This document shows, piece by piece, positions 22,820 to 33,509 of a stretch of DNA of 64,000 nt. The position numbers were made by a program, and so were the translations under genes. The notes under the pieces were generated by a model. It was not told the DNA's origin and searched no databases. It saw only the letters and a program-made list of their open reading frames with translations. Location of the stretch: positions 124,001-188,000 of the forward strand of contig JASJOG010000298.1 in assembly GCA_030142905.1 (NCBI GenBank), given 5' to 3'. Every line of letters begins with the position of its first letter. Within the stretch, counting starts at the first letter, position 1. This DNA is from Heliopora coerulea. Lineage: Eukaryota > Cnidaria > Anthozoa > Scleralcyonacea > Helioporidae.

Positions 22820-24700
22820 GGAAGGGCGTTGGGAAGACGTTTGAGATCTGCCGACTTACACGAGGCGCGTGAACAGCTCAGGAACACACTTGAAACAACC
22901 CTTCAACAGAAACCTTTTTCTCTTCGCATCATTTTCACGCCTGTCTAAGCACGTGGCGCAATAGCGAAGTGTAAGTATGTACGATAAAGTCACAAATACA
23001 AAGTTGCCTAACTTGGGCCTCAATGGCTCTGATAATGCAAGGGATAAGCTCCTCTAGGAAAACTTTGTAATGGAATTTCTTGAATTATGAGTACATGGTT
23101 GGGCCAGACCTGCCCAAAGAATGAAGTATGCGATGTATGTCATACACACGAGGGCCTTTTCATCTGATATTAAAACACCGAGAAGTTTGTTGAAAAACGA
23201 AGCGATAGTCGAAGGAGAAATTCAAGTTAACTGTTGTGACAACTTTCATACCAATTGAGATCACATTTGCAAGCTTCTCGGGAATGATTTTCTTTCCTTC
23301 CTCGTGAATTAGAAATGAGTTCAGGACTCCTCAATCACATGTTACTACGACTGTCTATTCTATCATGCTGGGAAAATGCAATATCACATTATTATGCACG
23401 TTATTTCCAGCCTTGTACCCCAGGCAAGAACGAGAAAAGGTGCCAAAAATAAATAGCAACAGTTGATCTTCCAAACTGCATTAGTGGAAACATCAAGATC
23501 TCTTATCTTACTTAATTATCAGACAAGTCTCCACAGGCCGACAATTAAACGCTTTCCGGTCTAGACGTATCCCTTTCCTGAGTAAAATCATCTCGTGTCA
23601 TCCAAGGTAAAACGTCAGAATAACTACCTTGATTCTCTACAGTCTCGACCTGACTTTTTAATTTTACTCTGGCTAAAGCCAGACGATTTTCGTCGTCAAG
23701 GGGAGACGTCTTGGACAGAAAAGGGTTAATGAACGAAACAAACTCCGAAGATCAACATCTTGTAGTTTCGAGATTTAATGTGAAAATTAGAGAGAAATGT
23801 GACAAGGGTTTGATTTCGGCTCCATGCAGCTATCTGATTAAAAGTTTCCGTGTTCATATCCTAAAAGACTGTGGTTCGGTTTGACTCTACCAAACACTAC
23901 TTGTTTTCACTGGGTATTCCGGTATGCTCCTGTCGTAAACCTCAACTCACGAGGGGTGCATGGCCCATATTGGACCTCTAGGAAGAACAGCTTAGCGAGC
24001 TGATGGGGTTCTTCCGAATAAATTCACGCTCCTTTACTATTTTTTTGTTTTGGTTTCGTTTTAATAACTAAAATCTCGTATTTGCCGGATGTTGATCTCG
24101 GGAGTTTGTTTCATCTTACCCCGACACACTCATATTACACGCAGATAAGCAGTAGAAATCAGAGAGCTTAGTTCAAAGCTGAGTGGCTAACCAGACATGC
24201 CTGGGAAACTTAGGAATTTGGGAGAGCGGATTCCTAACTTCTTTGAATTATTCGACTTAAACTTTTTTTTCCAAATTTCGCCAACTAGGGGCGGGAGGAA
24301 AGAAAATGTATGTTTCAAGTTCTTCACTAATCTTCCCTTTGGAGATGAAAATTGTTTTTCTACATTGGTGTTTCACGTTCTTATGCTTCGCTAGATTATC
24401 ATGTTTCTCATTTTCCAGAAAGACAGTCAGTAGTTTTTTACAGTCTAACTATTTAAGAACATTCACAGCTTTTTATATCGAATCAGAGATGTTACGTTGC
24501 ACGGTATAAGCTGTGTGACGCCTGTACGGTTTTCACTTCAACCTATGGAACGTATGTGTAGCGTTGCCGTTCGTCTACATTTTCTAAGCAGTTAGATCAT
24601 CTTCTTGTCACATGTTTCAACCATGATCTTCGTAGGTTTGTCAATTGTTAAAGGTCCTGAAAATTTGACATTTATGAATTGAACAGCCGGTTTCCTTTAT
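22820..24700. other. no gene recognised; repeats at 23131-23330 and 23663-23708
   Basis: 23131-23330 is the second copy of the repeat at 9841-10115. The 23663-23708 stretch (CTCTGGCTAAAGCCAGACGA) recurs, more or less complete, at 31175-31220 and 38711-38757. Confidence 0.45.
23663..23708. repeat. 46-bp dispersed repeat, one of three in the window
   Basis: Core: GCCAGACGATTTTCGTCGTC then AAGGGGAGAC. Relatives occur at 31175-31220 (same strand) and 38711-38757 (opposite strand). Too short to classify. Confidence 0.65.
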
Positions 24701-24707
24701 TAAGTAA

Positions 24708-24847
24708 GCTGAATACAACTACCAGAACACTTCGTGGTTTTTTCATTGTCATGTAAACATTGAATTCCCAAAGTGAATGGAAAGACAATTGCTCCGATTA
24801 ACGTTACAAACAAGGTTTCGAAAGGCACTCTGGTAGTTGTATTCAGC
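24708..24847. mobile_element. 140-bp inverted-repeat element with perfect 19-bp ends
   Basis: GCTGAATACAACTACCAGA (24708-24726) is exactly inverted at 24829-24847. A diverged copy is at 12921-13039. No clear target duplication was found. Confidence 0.85.
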
Positions 24848-24849
24848 AG

Positions 24850-26640
24850 ATGGGTAAGGGGAATTGGTCATTCCAGAGCTTAAGACCTCAACCGGGAAAC
24901 GATTCTTTTTTTTACTTTTCAGGTTTGCAGGCGGAATCAACTATTCTCTCATCAAACATTGGGAATACCACATGGCTGCATAAAATTTTAGTCATTAGGC
25001 GCGCATATTTTTACTTTCCTAATAGCTCCAGAATCGTTCTCAGACGTCATTAAAATAAAACAATTATATTATTTCAGTCACAAAAATTTCCAACTTCGGC
25101 CTCCCAATATTTGAATTTTTCCAATTTCACTGGCTCAATTCAGCTCTGAGCTGTTTAACATCCAGCCGCGCTTCGCTTAATCAAGTTCAACTCAACGTCA
25201 ACGTGTATAGAAATATACGGTTCTTTCACACACCACTTACACTGTAGCAGTTTACAAACTTTCGCCATTCTTGCAGTCTGTTTAAAATCGGTTGCTCAAT
25301 TAGAAACAGAAGCCAAGAAAAAGTGAACTTAAGAACTATCAAATACGGTCACACATCACTTCTGGCTTGAGCATGTTCTGCATTTACAATAACGTCTAGC
25401 CATTAACTATGGCGTTATTACCCAGATCTTCATATTTTCCCTTCAGTTGCTAACCTCTGTTCTATACTTACAAATTTAGCTATTTTTGGCCACAAAAATT
25501 ACAAAACTTTAACACCTTTCGTTCATTTAGGGGTTGCCTACAGTTGTCTGGCCAAGTAATATACTAATTTCTATATCTGATAAGTTCTCAACCGAAAATC
25601 ATGGTGTTTGTTTAGTGTTTACTAAAGTTTGTTTTAAGTTTATTATGGCGACTAAGCTTACATTTCCCCAGTCGTCTTGATATCAAGGGTGTTCTGAGAA
25701 ACTTATTTCGTATTCCACCTATATTCTTGTGACATATCATATTCATGAACATATACATGTATCTTTTCCCCCTTATTTGAGATCACTTATTCGAGTCATG
25801 GACACGCGACACCGGTAGGTTTTGTTCTACACCTCAAAGGATTCTTCAGTCGTCGTTCACAATTATTATTTAAGTGTACGCCATGTTTTCTCACAAAAAA
25901 AAAATCGACGTTAAGACTTTCGTTTTATCTTTGTTTTTTAAGGACTGCTTTTGTTTTTCTGATGCTTTCACATCTTCATTTTCGAACAACGTCCGTTGTT
26001 AGTTGATCCAAACCTCCTTTTCCGTGCAGGGGTATAAGTTGTAAGCCCGTTCACACGAGAGATAAACTGAGGCTAAAATAAGCTGCGAATGCACGTATAA
26101 CCGTCCCAGCATGAAGTTGTTTGTAACCAAAATAAATTGCGGCTAAATGAGGTCGTGAAAATTCTAGCACAAAAATACACCGTTCGCGGCTTATTTCACG
26201 CCCTTACTAAAGCTGCAGTTTATTTTCACTCATATAAATAGCCCCTACACACATTCTAGTAGCACCCCTACACATTAACGTCTAAAACATACCACGGGGT
26301 AGATAGTTTCGACTTATTTAGCAAGTACACGTGTGAAAACACGAGGTCGCATTAGATGTTGCACAAGACACCGACCACTTATTAGAGAATTCCTTCGCAA
26401 ATACGAGTAAAATGATGGCAATGTCGAATTATTGTCTCATAAACGCTTTATCATTGTTCCTTAACCTTTTGAGATAAAATAGCAAAACGGATTCAATTAA
26501 GAAGAAATAAACCGAACGTGATTAGGTTAATTTTGCCGCCTTAAAAATAGCCTGGATAACCGCTTTGATCCAAAAACAACTTTGCCGTGACCTGGTGGAT
26601 TCTTTCGGATGTCTTACGCGGATTTATTTTTCGGACTGAC
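24850..26640. other. no gene recognised
   Basis: GCCCGTTCACACGAGAGA at 26045 resembles the left end of the GTTTACAC-type elements, but no matching right end was found. Confidence 0.4.
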
Positions 26641-26688
26641 CCAAAAGCGAAAACATTCTTTGGCTGGGTGTAATATTACAAGGCAGGG

Positions 26689-26696
26689 TATAAAAG
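26689..26696 (+). promoter_or_regulatory. TATA box (TATAAAAG) of the first VVTLIG gene
   Basis: A consensus TATAAAAG 134 bases before the ATG at 26830. The same 8-mer serves the paralogue at 49827. Confidence 0.75.
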
Positions 26697-26829
26697 CTAA
26701 TGGAAATATGGCTGCAGTAGTTTAGGAAAGACCAGAGTAAGAGAGAGACTTCAGAGATTGACGTGTTGGTCTAATTGACTAGTTTTTTAGAGACAACCAA
26801 GGATTTGTTCTTCAGGCTACTAAATCAAA

Positions 26830-28736
26830 ATGAGACTTCGCAGAGTGTGTCTTTTCCTCATCCTGGCTTTGTGTGTCGTGTTGTTTCTTCTGCCGTCGAC
26901 GGAAAGTGTTGTGACACTGATAGGAAGAAGAAGCCAGAAAGCAAAGGTACAAAGTACGAAAAAACACAAAGATGGAGGTTCAACTTTAAATAACAGGAGA
27001 ACTGTGAGAGGTAAAACATTCTATTCTAATTCGATCCTTAACTGGAACTACCAAAAATCATTTAATATATAAATTCATAACGACGTTTATTTCAGAGATT
27101 CCGCTGCACCAGTATGAGTTATTTTTTCGGTAGACTCATGTAGAATCGATTCACCTTATGAGTCACATTTATCTAAAAACTGTTACGGAATTCTAATACC
27201 TTCTGATAGTTAGCACAATCGTAACGCTTTGTTGATGAACCTTCTAACTCGCATATTTTACCTCAAAAATACATGTATCGGTTCTTATTAATACAGGTAT
27301 TACAATCCCAGTAAATTGTTCCGAATTACATATCCAGTGTATGTTTACGTTCGGCAGCAAGAATTAAATACTTATTTATTCACCAATATCAAGGTGACAA
27401 TTTCAACTCAAGGGAAAATAGTCAACTTCGACGTCAAAGTTAGCTCAATCATCATGTTAGGATAAGCAGTGGAGGACTTTAGACTATATATAAAAGAACA
27501 AGTGAAATCTTAACACCGAAAACAAAATTTATCGGAACAAGAAATCGGCAGCCTAAAATTTTCCCGGCACAAGTTGGTTTTTTTGTCGTTAAAGAAATGG
27601 CATATATCGGTCTAGCGAAATCTCTGTGTTTTTCATGAGTGGAGACTGTATGTTACCGACAGTTTAATAGTCATTAAGCATTTTAATATTCTAGTAGACT
27701 ACGACTTTCGTTAAATATATAAACAAACTGTTATAATAAATGTCCAATTATACATTAAATTCCTAAGTATCGATATATCATCCCGAAGATTCGCAGTCCT
27801 GTATCTGGATTTTTCGAAGAGAAGAAACTATCCACCGCAAGTTTATTCTGGGGGTAAAATTAAATGTTCCTCAAGTTGTGTCCCAACTCAGGTTTTGCGT
27901 TGCTGTTACAAGGCAAAACTGCTCGCTTTAGTTTCTCAAGAAGAAGATAACTCTCGCGACCCAGATTTGCAAGTGCGTTCTGTTTTGGTGTAAAATTCTA
28001 CAGTTCAACCACACTCTGTATGGTCGTAGTCATTGTACTTTCTTAACAGCCGTTTACACGCGCGTTCTGGTACGTTGTGATTGTCATCTTGGTGTATACA
28101 ATAAACCCATGGCATTCTACGTAGCAAGATGTCCGCTTAAGACTCGCTGCAGTTTGTCCTCCATTCTCTCGTCAGTTTAACACACACTCCAAGATGTCAA
28201 TCACATGGCACAAAATAAACGGGCTTTTGAAGTCTTCAATAAAAATGCATGTACCTGATGTATTTATGAGCACTATAATCACGGCAACGGAATACCTCAT
28301 TAACAGTCAGAAAGCCAACGGGTTCGATTCCTTGATGCTCGACATTTCTGAGCACCGGTATTTAAGCTTGAGAAACGCGAGCCAATGTTTACCAGCGCCC
28401 TATATACGGTTGTTTTAAGCATTTACCCAATTTTTGGAAGAAGCTATCGTCATTTCCTTCAGTTCTTCACTCAAATTTGTTGAATTCTTGCGCTAAACCA
28501 ACAACTCGGAGCTGGCGAAAGCAACACCAGCATTTGAGATACCTGAAGGTTCAATGACTTTCCATTTTATATTATTTTGACTACCAGCCATTTCATTTAC
28601 GGGAGTAGGGAAGTGATTTTTAACACAGAGTGCTCTCTTTCAATATTCAGGCAGGAAATCAAAGACAAGCAAACATCACCGTACGCAACGCAAGCTAATT
28701 GGAACAGACCGGAACGGTAAAGAAGACAGAAAATAG
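26830..28736 (+). CDS. VVTLIG-family secreted basic peptide, two exons
   Basis: Exon 1 is 26830-27010 and exon 2 is 28651-28736; the intron of 1640 bases is GT-AG and phase 1 (donor GAGAG|GTAAAA, acceptor TTTCAATATTCAG). The product is 88 residues. Residues 1-26 form a signal peptide: basic start M-R-L-R-R, a long Leu/Val core, and S-T-E-S before the cut. The mature part (27-88) begins V-V-T-L-I-G-R-R, has 21 Lys/Arg, 4 Asp/Glu and no Cys, and contains a second K-L-I-G-T. Exon 2 opens G-R-K-S-K, matching A-G-K-S-R in the paralogue at 49938. Several K-K, R-R and R-K pairs could be processing sites. I do not recognise the family. A cationic host-defence peptide, a peptide hormone precursor or a matrix protein are all possible. 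An unspliced reading continues to 27072 but loses the match to the paralogue. Confidence 0.75.
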
Positions 28737-29095
28737 TGGAAGGCAGAATACGAAGAAAGAAGGATACCTTCGACTGGAGTAGAAAGCATAGCCGGAGTTT
28801 CTTGGGCGAGATTAGCTGATAATGAACGTTAGTTTGGCACAAGATGCGTGTGAACATGACATGCGAGAACTAAAAGTTTTTCCCAGATGAAATGAGGCCA
28901 TTATTTACCACCTTTGTAAAGTTAGAAGCTTGTCCGAAAAATTCGTTACTAAGAAGTAGTGGTAGCCATGTATTTTGTACAGTTAAACTGATTGCAACAA
29001 AAAACGTCGATTATTGCCATATATACGTTTCATGAGACCAACAGTGTAGAGCAGTCTGTATCACTCTTCTAATTCTACAATGTGTTAAAAGATTA

Positions 29096-29101
29096 AATAA
29101 A
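29096..29101 (+). terminator. poly(A) signal AATAAA
   Basis: AATAAA 360 bases after the stop at 28736; the first canonical signal I see downstream. Confidence 0.5.
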
Positions 29102-29104
29102 TAT

Positions 29105-30000
29105 AGTTGTACATCTACATAAAAATCCCAAATTGTCAATGGAGTACTGGCTTGCAAATACATGTTGAAAAGACATTTCTTTTACTGATGTCTCGATAAC
29201 ATGCGCAACCATTGATCCGAAACACTGGCATTTGTAAATGCAGGTCTACAGGTTATGTTTAAAAAGTACGGCGCTTAAACCTGATTCAAAGAATAAACCG
29301 ATTTCAAGCCTGAGCCTAATTTCTCACACTTGTTAAGGAGGACCTGGGAGCGTAAAAAACCTGTTGTCAGCAGTCTTTACGCCTACTCTTTACACAGTTT
29401 AAACTTCTTTCAAGTTTCGTACAGTTGTTTTAAGAACTTTACCATCCCACAGTAACTAAATTTTGGCAACAGTGTACACCCCATTTAGTTTGTATCTCTC
29501 ATTTTCGGCATCTTTATCTTATACAAACTATTGTATGATTACGTTAAATTAGTAACTAAAACCCGTGTTTACTTTTATAGCCAAAGTTAAAGCGGAAAAC
29601 GCTAAACAAACACGAGGGCAGAATTACCTTTCTTAACCGGGCCGTAGCAAGGTGGGAGAAAGTGGTGCGGAGCTGTAGATCGCTAGCTCCCAAAGCCCCC
29701 CTCCCGATTTTTGAGGAACAAATTCGGCGCTACTCCGAGGTTGAATGGGCTGAACAAATTTAATTCAGGTTATCAAAACAAAATAAGAGCCGCTTTCACA
29801 TCATGTACGGCTATAAGCTGCCAACAGCCACAATTCAATTTGCATTATTAGTAACACTAAAAAGAGCAATAACGACCGCTAGCAAAACAAAAAACTGTAG
29901 CAACTTCTTTGGCACAAAGTAAACTATTGCACTCCTATGCGAGCAAGTAACACCGTTCAATATACAAAACAAGGAGGAAAGCTACAAATCCATACATATC
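29105..30000. other. no gene recognised
   Basis: No supported coding sequence or repeat. Confidence 0.4.
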
Positions 30001-30003
30001 TTG

Positions 30004-30076
30004 TCAAGCCTAGGGAGGTTTGGAGAAGTCTCGAAGGCGTTAGCCCGAGGGACTTTCACAAACCTCCCTCGGCTTG
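30004..30076. repeat. inverted repeat
   Basis: CAAGCCTAGGGAGGTTTG pairs with CAAACCTCCCTCGGCTTG around a loop of about 37 bases. Confidence 0.75.
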
Positions 30077-30356
30077 AGTGGACTTTTAATCACTCATTTC
30101 CCTACATGTCATGGTATTAGTTTGTAATACCATGATTACCGGACAAGATTTAATTAGTACTATTTGACATTTTTGTGGGATGTTTGTATTGTCCATGGTG
30201 GGTACCAGTCCTTGAATAACTTGATTAAGTTAAGGCGTTCTGTCGCATGAAACAGTGCCCTTTTGATGTTCGCTTAAGCATGTTAATGTGGGAAATTAGA
30301 GATTTTCCCTTTTTTGAGGGAAAATTAATAAAAGTATGCAGGGAACATAGGGGTTG

Positions 30357-30616
30357 AAGCCTAGTTCACATGAGCGTCATGAGCATAAGGACAAGATCAA
30401 TACGAAAACAAAGCATGATACCTCTCCTGGGACTTAAGAAGATAAAGCAACGGGAATTTTTCTTTGTTTCGTCTTTTGTCAGGCTTTTGGCTTATGCTTG
30501 GACTATGATCTTATGCTTGTGACGATCCTCATGTCGCAGGCTTGACTTTATTCCTTTGTTTTGCCTTTTGTTTTGTCCTTATGCTTATGTTTATGCTCAC
30601 GTGTGAACCAGGCTTA
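30357..30616. mobile_element. 260-bp inverted-repeat element (MITE)
   Basis: The ends AAGCCTAGTTCACATGAGCG and CTCACGTGTGAACCAGGCTT are inverted, and the next inner blocks (GAGCATAAG / CTTATGTTTATGCTC) also pair. The interior is dominated by CTTATGCTT words. A fragment of the right end occurs at about 1915-1955. Confidence 0.8.
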
Positions 30617-30619
30617 AAT

Positions 30620-31825
30620 CTCCTTTTGAGAAAAATAAAAACGGAAGTCGTTATGATATTAGTGGCTCTTATACACATTCTCTACTGGGTCTTAAGTTTT
30701 GTTACTTAACTACGATTTCCGCCTGGTTTATCAATCGCCGATGTTTTCCATTTTGTTTCTTGGGGGGTTTTTTGGAGTTGTGGTGGTGGTGAAAATTGTT
30801 TTCCCCAAACCTTTTCCGTCTGTTTGAGAACTTCGAAGTCGAACGACTGACGTTTAAGGAATTGTGTCGTGTTCGTTTTCATATACTACATAGCAGAACT
30901 GAACTAGCGAAAATTGCTTTTCTGATCATGATCCTGAAACAGAGTCGAACTATTACTGCGTAATCTCTTGCCTATTCTATTTTTACTTGAATCACAAGTT
31001 AAGAATGACATTTTTTCGGAATCTTTTTTATTTTGTATAAGAAGTTCCTAGCTTCGCACTTTTCTCTATGCACCGACTTAGACCTCTCAGACGTACAGAG
31101 AAACAACAGTGCCAAAAATGGACTGCAGCGTAGGCAGTTTTGAAACCCTTCCCGGTAGGATCAGCCTACTATCATTTTACTGTGGTTAGCGGCAGATGAT
31201 TTTACTCGGCAAGGGGGGACAACCTGCTAGGAAAGGGTTTAGGACAGAATTCTGACAAGTCAAAACCATGACAAAGGGCTTTCGCTGGAAATGCTAATAC
31301 CTCGCTCTCTCATTTTTTGACAGAGTTGTACGTTCTACTTTTTTCTATTCATTGAAACCACGAAGACGCTGAAGTCCCGGTTCACGTTATCTAAAGTAAC
31401 TGAGTTTTGAGAAATAAAGATTCACATTTAGACTTAATAAAATGTGAGTCGCACAGGCAGTTTGTCAATGCAATAAGTTTAGGGCAAAGGAAATAAAATG
31501 GCGAAACGTTCCGCCGAAATCCCTTCATTTCAGTGAAGTGTGTATAGATGCCTTGTAATTGTTAACATCTGTATTACATGCGTAATCTCCTTGAATGCCC
31601 CTTTTACAAAGTTGCCCACAATAGTGACACTCTTTGCTTCCAGGCCTGAACAGGCAATGGTACTGACGCCAAGTTTAACAAAGTGAGAACAAAGTATGTA
31701 AATGTACTGGAGGTAGCCGAACGAATCAATCAAGTCCAGCCGCCTCTAATTAAGACCAACCCACGTCTCCAAATCTACACGGATTAACGAGATTTCTATT
31801 AACAATTACTGTACAAGACACGGCT
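30620..31825. other. no gene recognised
   Basis: Only the dispersed 46-bp repeat at 31175-31220. No supported gene. Confidence 0.4.
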
Positions 31826-31829
31826 TGAT

Positions 31830-32140
31830 TCATGCATAAATGGAACACTTGACGTCTTACGAAAGCCGCGTCTTATATCTAACGTATAAAATGGAACAGT
31901 TCACGTTTTATATAAGTCGCATCTTATTTCTCTCGTATAAATGGAGCAGTTCGCGTCTTATATGAGGTGCACCTTATTTCTATCGTATCAATGGAACAGT
32001 TCACGCCATATTTCTCCCGTATAAATGTACCAGCTCGCGTCGCATATAAGCCGCGTCCTATTTGTTTTGCACAAATTGACCGGCTCGCGTCTTACGTAGG
32101 GTAAGTGTTATTTCTCTCGTGTATAATGGACCATTCTTTT
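31830..32140. repeat. minisatellite, period about 50-58 bp
   Basis: Five to six diverged units, each with CGTATAAATGGAACAGTTC followed by CGCGTCTTATATAAGCCG and CATCTTATTTCTCTC variants. Confidence 0.85.
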
Positions 32141-32800
32141 GAGGTGAAACGTGACGTCAGTTAATTTTTCTCTTTGTTGCGACGTGTACATGGACGCAGT
32201 TGATCACAGCAAAACATAAAAATTACACAGACCCAAACATACAAATTAATTAGAATCAGAGACAGAAACTGGACACCTTCAATAGATTAAGGTGACAAAT
32301 TGGTGTCTATGCCAGAAGGCGACATCAGTATACTTCTATAGTAATAAGAATAGAATACTACGCAGACAGCGATAAACAAGGTAAAAAAAGTTATAAGGTT
32401 GATAACGGCCATAACTGATTGCAAAGAATTCCAACGTTACGAGCAAAGGCCCCCTTCTTGAGAGAAAGAATTTTCCTTTCTGACGAAGGGCTTTTCCTCG
32501 AAACGTTAGAATTCTTTGAGATCAGTCACGGCGGTAATCAATCATTTTACTTTTTACCTTACTTCTACAGCGGTTTTGCAACATCGGACATTTTAATCAT
32601 CGACTACCAATCTTGATATACTGAAGTCGAACTTGTGAAGAAAAGCACACTTTACGGGTGTCTCCATTTACGGGTTGCCTTTTGGGATAGTTTTAATATT
32701 TAGCCGTAGTTACTCGATCGATTTCAGAATCATCCTTAGGGTATTATGAAACGGTAACTACACAATTAACCTACACTGCCGAAGTCAACTGAAAAATGTT

Positions 32801-32871
32801 GACTCGAGCGGGATTTGAACTCGCACCTTCGGGATACCGGTCCGCCGCTCTACCTGTTGAGCTATCGAGTC
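32801..32871 (-). pseudogene. tRNA-like sequence, 71 nt, anticodon position GGT
   Basis: On the minus strand: acceptor GACTCGA/TCGAGTC perfect, D stem GCTC/GAGC perfect, T loop TTCAAAT with four of five T-stem pairs. The anticodon stem is weak and U33 is C, with GGT at 34-36. Embedded in a repeat, so I read it as a tRNA(Thr)-like SINE head rather than a working gene. Confidence 0.6.
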
Positions 32872-33104
32872 CACAAGGATTGGAGGTGTCCCGAAGGTGC
32901 GAGTTCAAATCCCGCTCGAGTCAACATTTTTCAGTTGACTTTGGCAGTGTAGGTTAATTGTGAAGTTATCGTTTCATAATACCCTGAGGATGATTCTGAA
33001 ATAGAATTGAAACACCGCACATCCATCCTCATGGATAGCGTTAAGTTGTCGCGAGAATATCTCGTGCACTTAAATTGGATAAAAACTCGCCTCCAATCCC
33101 TGTG

Positions 33105-33175
33105 GACTCGATAGCTCAACAGGTAGAGAGGCGGACCGGTATCCCGAAGGTGCGAGTTCAAATCCCGTTCGAGTC
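33105..33175 (+). pseudogene. tRNA-like sequence, second copy
   Basis: Same fold as 32801-32871 in the opposite orientation. The acceptor is perfect; the D stem (GCTC/GAGA) and T stem are more degraded. Confidence 0.6.
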
Positions 33176-33385
33176 AACATTTTTCAGTTGACTTCGGCAG
33201 TGTAGGTTAATTGTGAAGTTATCGTTACTCGATCAAACCTAGTAAATTTTCAATGATGTAAATCACTGACTTAAAGATTCCATCAAAAGCCTGCCAAGTA
33301 GTAAGACTTCGTAAGTGTCGTATTGACTGCTGGTAAGCATTAACAAGATGACGGAACGTTCGACGGTTTACTTACTGTGAATACT

Positions 33386-33387
<2 letters not shown>

Positions 33388-33423
<36 letters not shown>

Positions 33424-33432
33424 ACACACACA

Positions 33433-33475
<43 letters not shown>

Positions 33476-33500
33476 ACACACGCACGCACACGCACACGAA
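33388..33500. repeat. (CA)n microsatellite
   Basis: Long CACACA tract with TACA interruptions, turning into CGCACA. The Cys/Val repeat frames on the reverse strand are artefacts. Confidence 0.95.
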
Positions 33501-33509
33501 CTCGCACAC

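Larger units (their letters stand above)
32709..33234. mobile_element. composite tRNA-derived element with 11-bp target duplication
   Basis: GTTACTCGATC flanks the unit exactly (32709-32719 and 33224-33234). Inside, a left arm (32720-32871) is inverted relative to 32889-33002. A third, direct copy of the tRNA-like part plus its 3' flank (CAACATTTTTCAGTTGACTT then CGGCAGTGTAGGTTAATTGT) fills 33105-33223. An 11-bp duplication fits insertion by a LINE-type machinery. Confidence 0.8.

Noticed and set aside
24306..24509. Frame with M-K-I-V-F-L hydrophobic start
   Set aside because: No promoter or conserved donor, no resemblance to the small-peptide families after the start.
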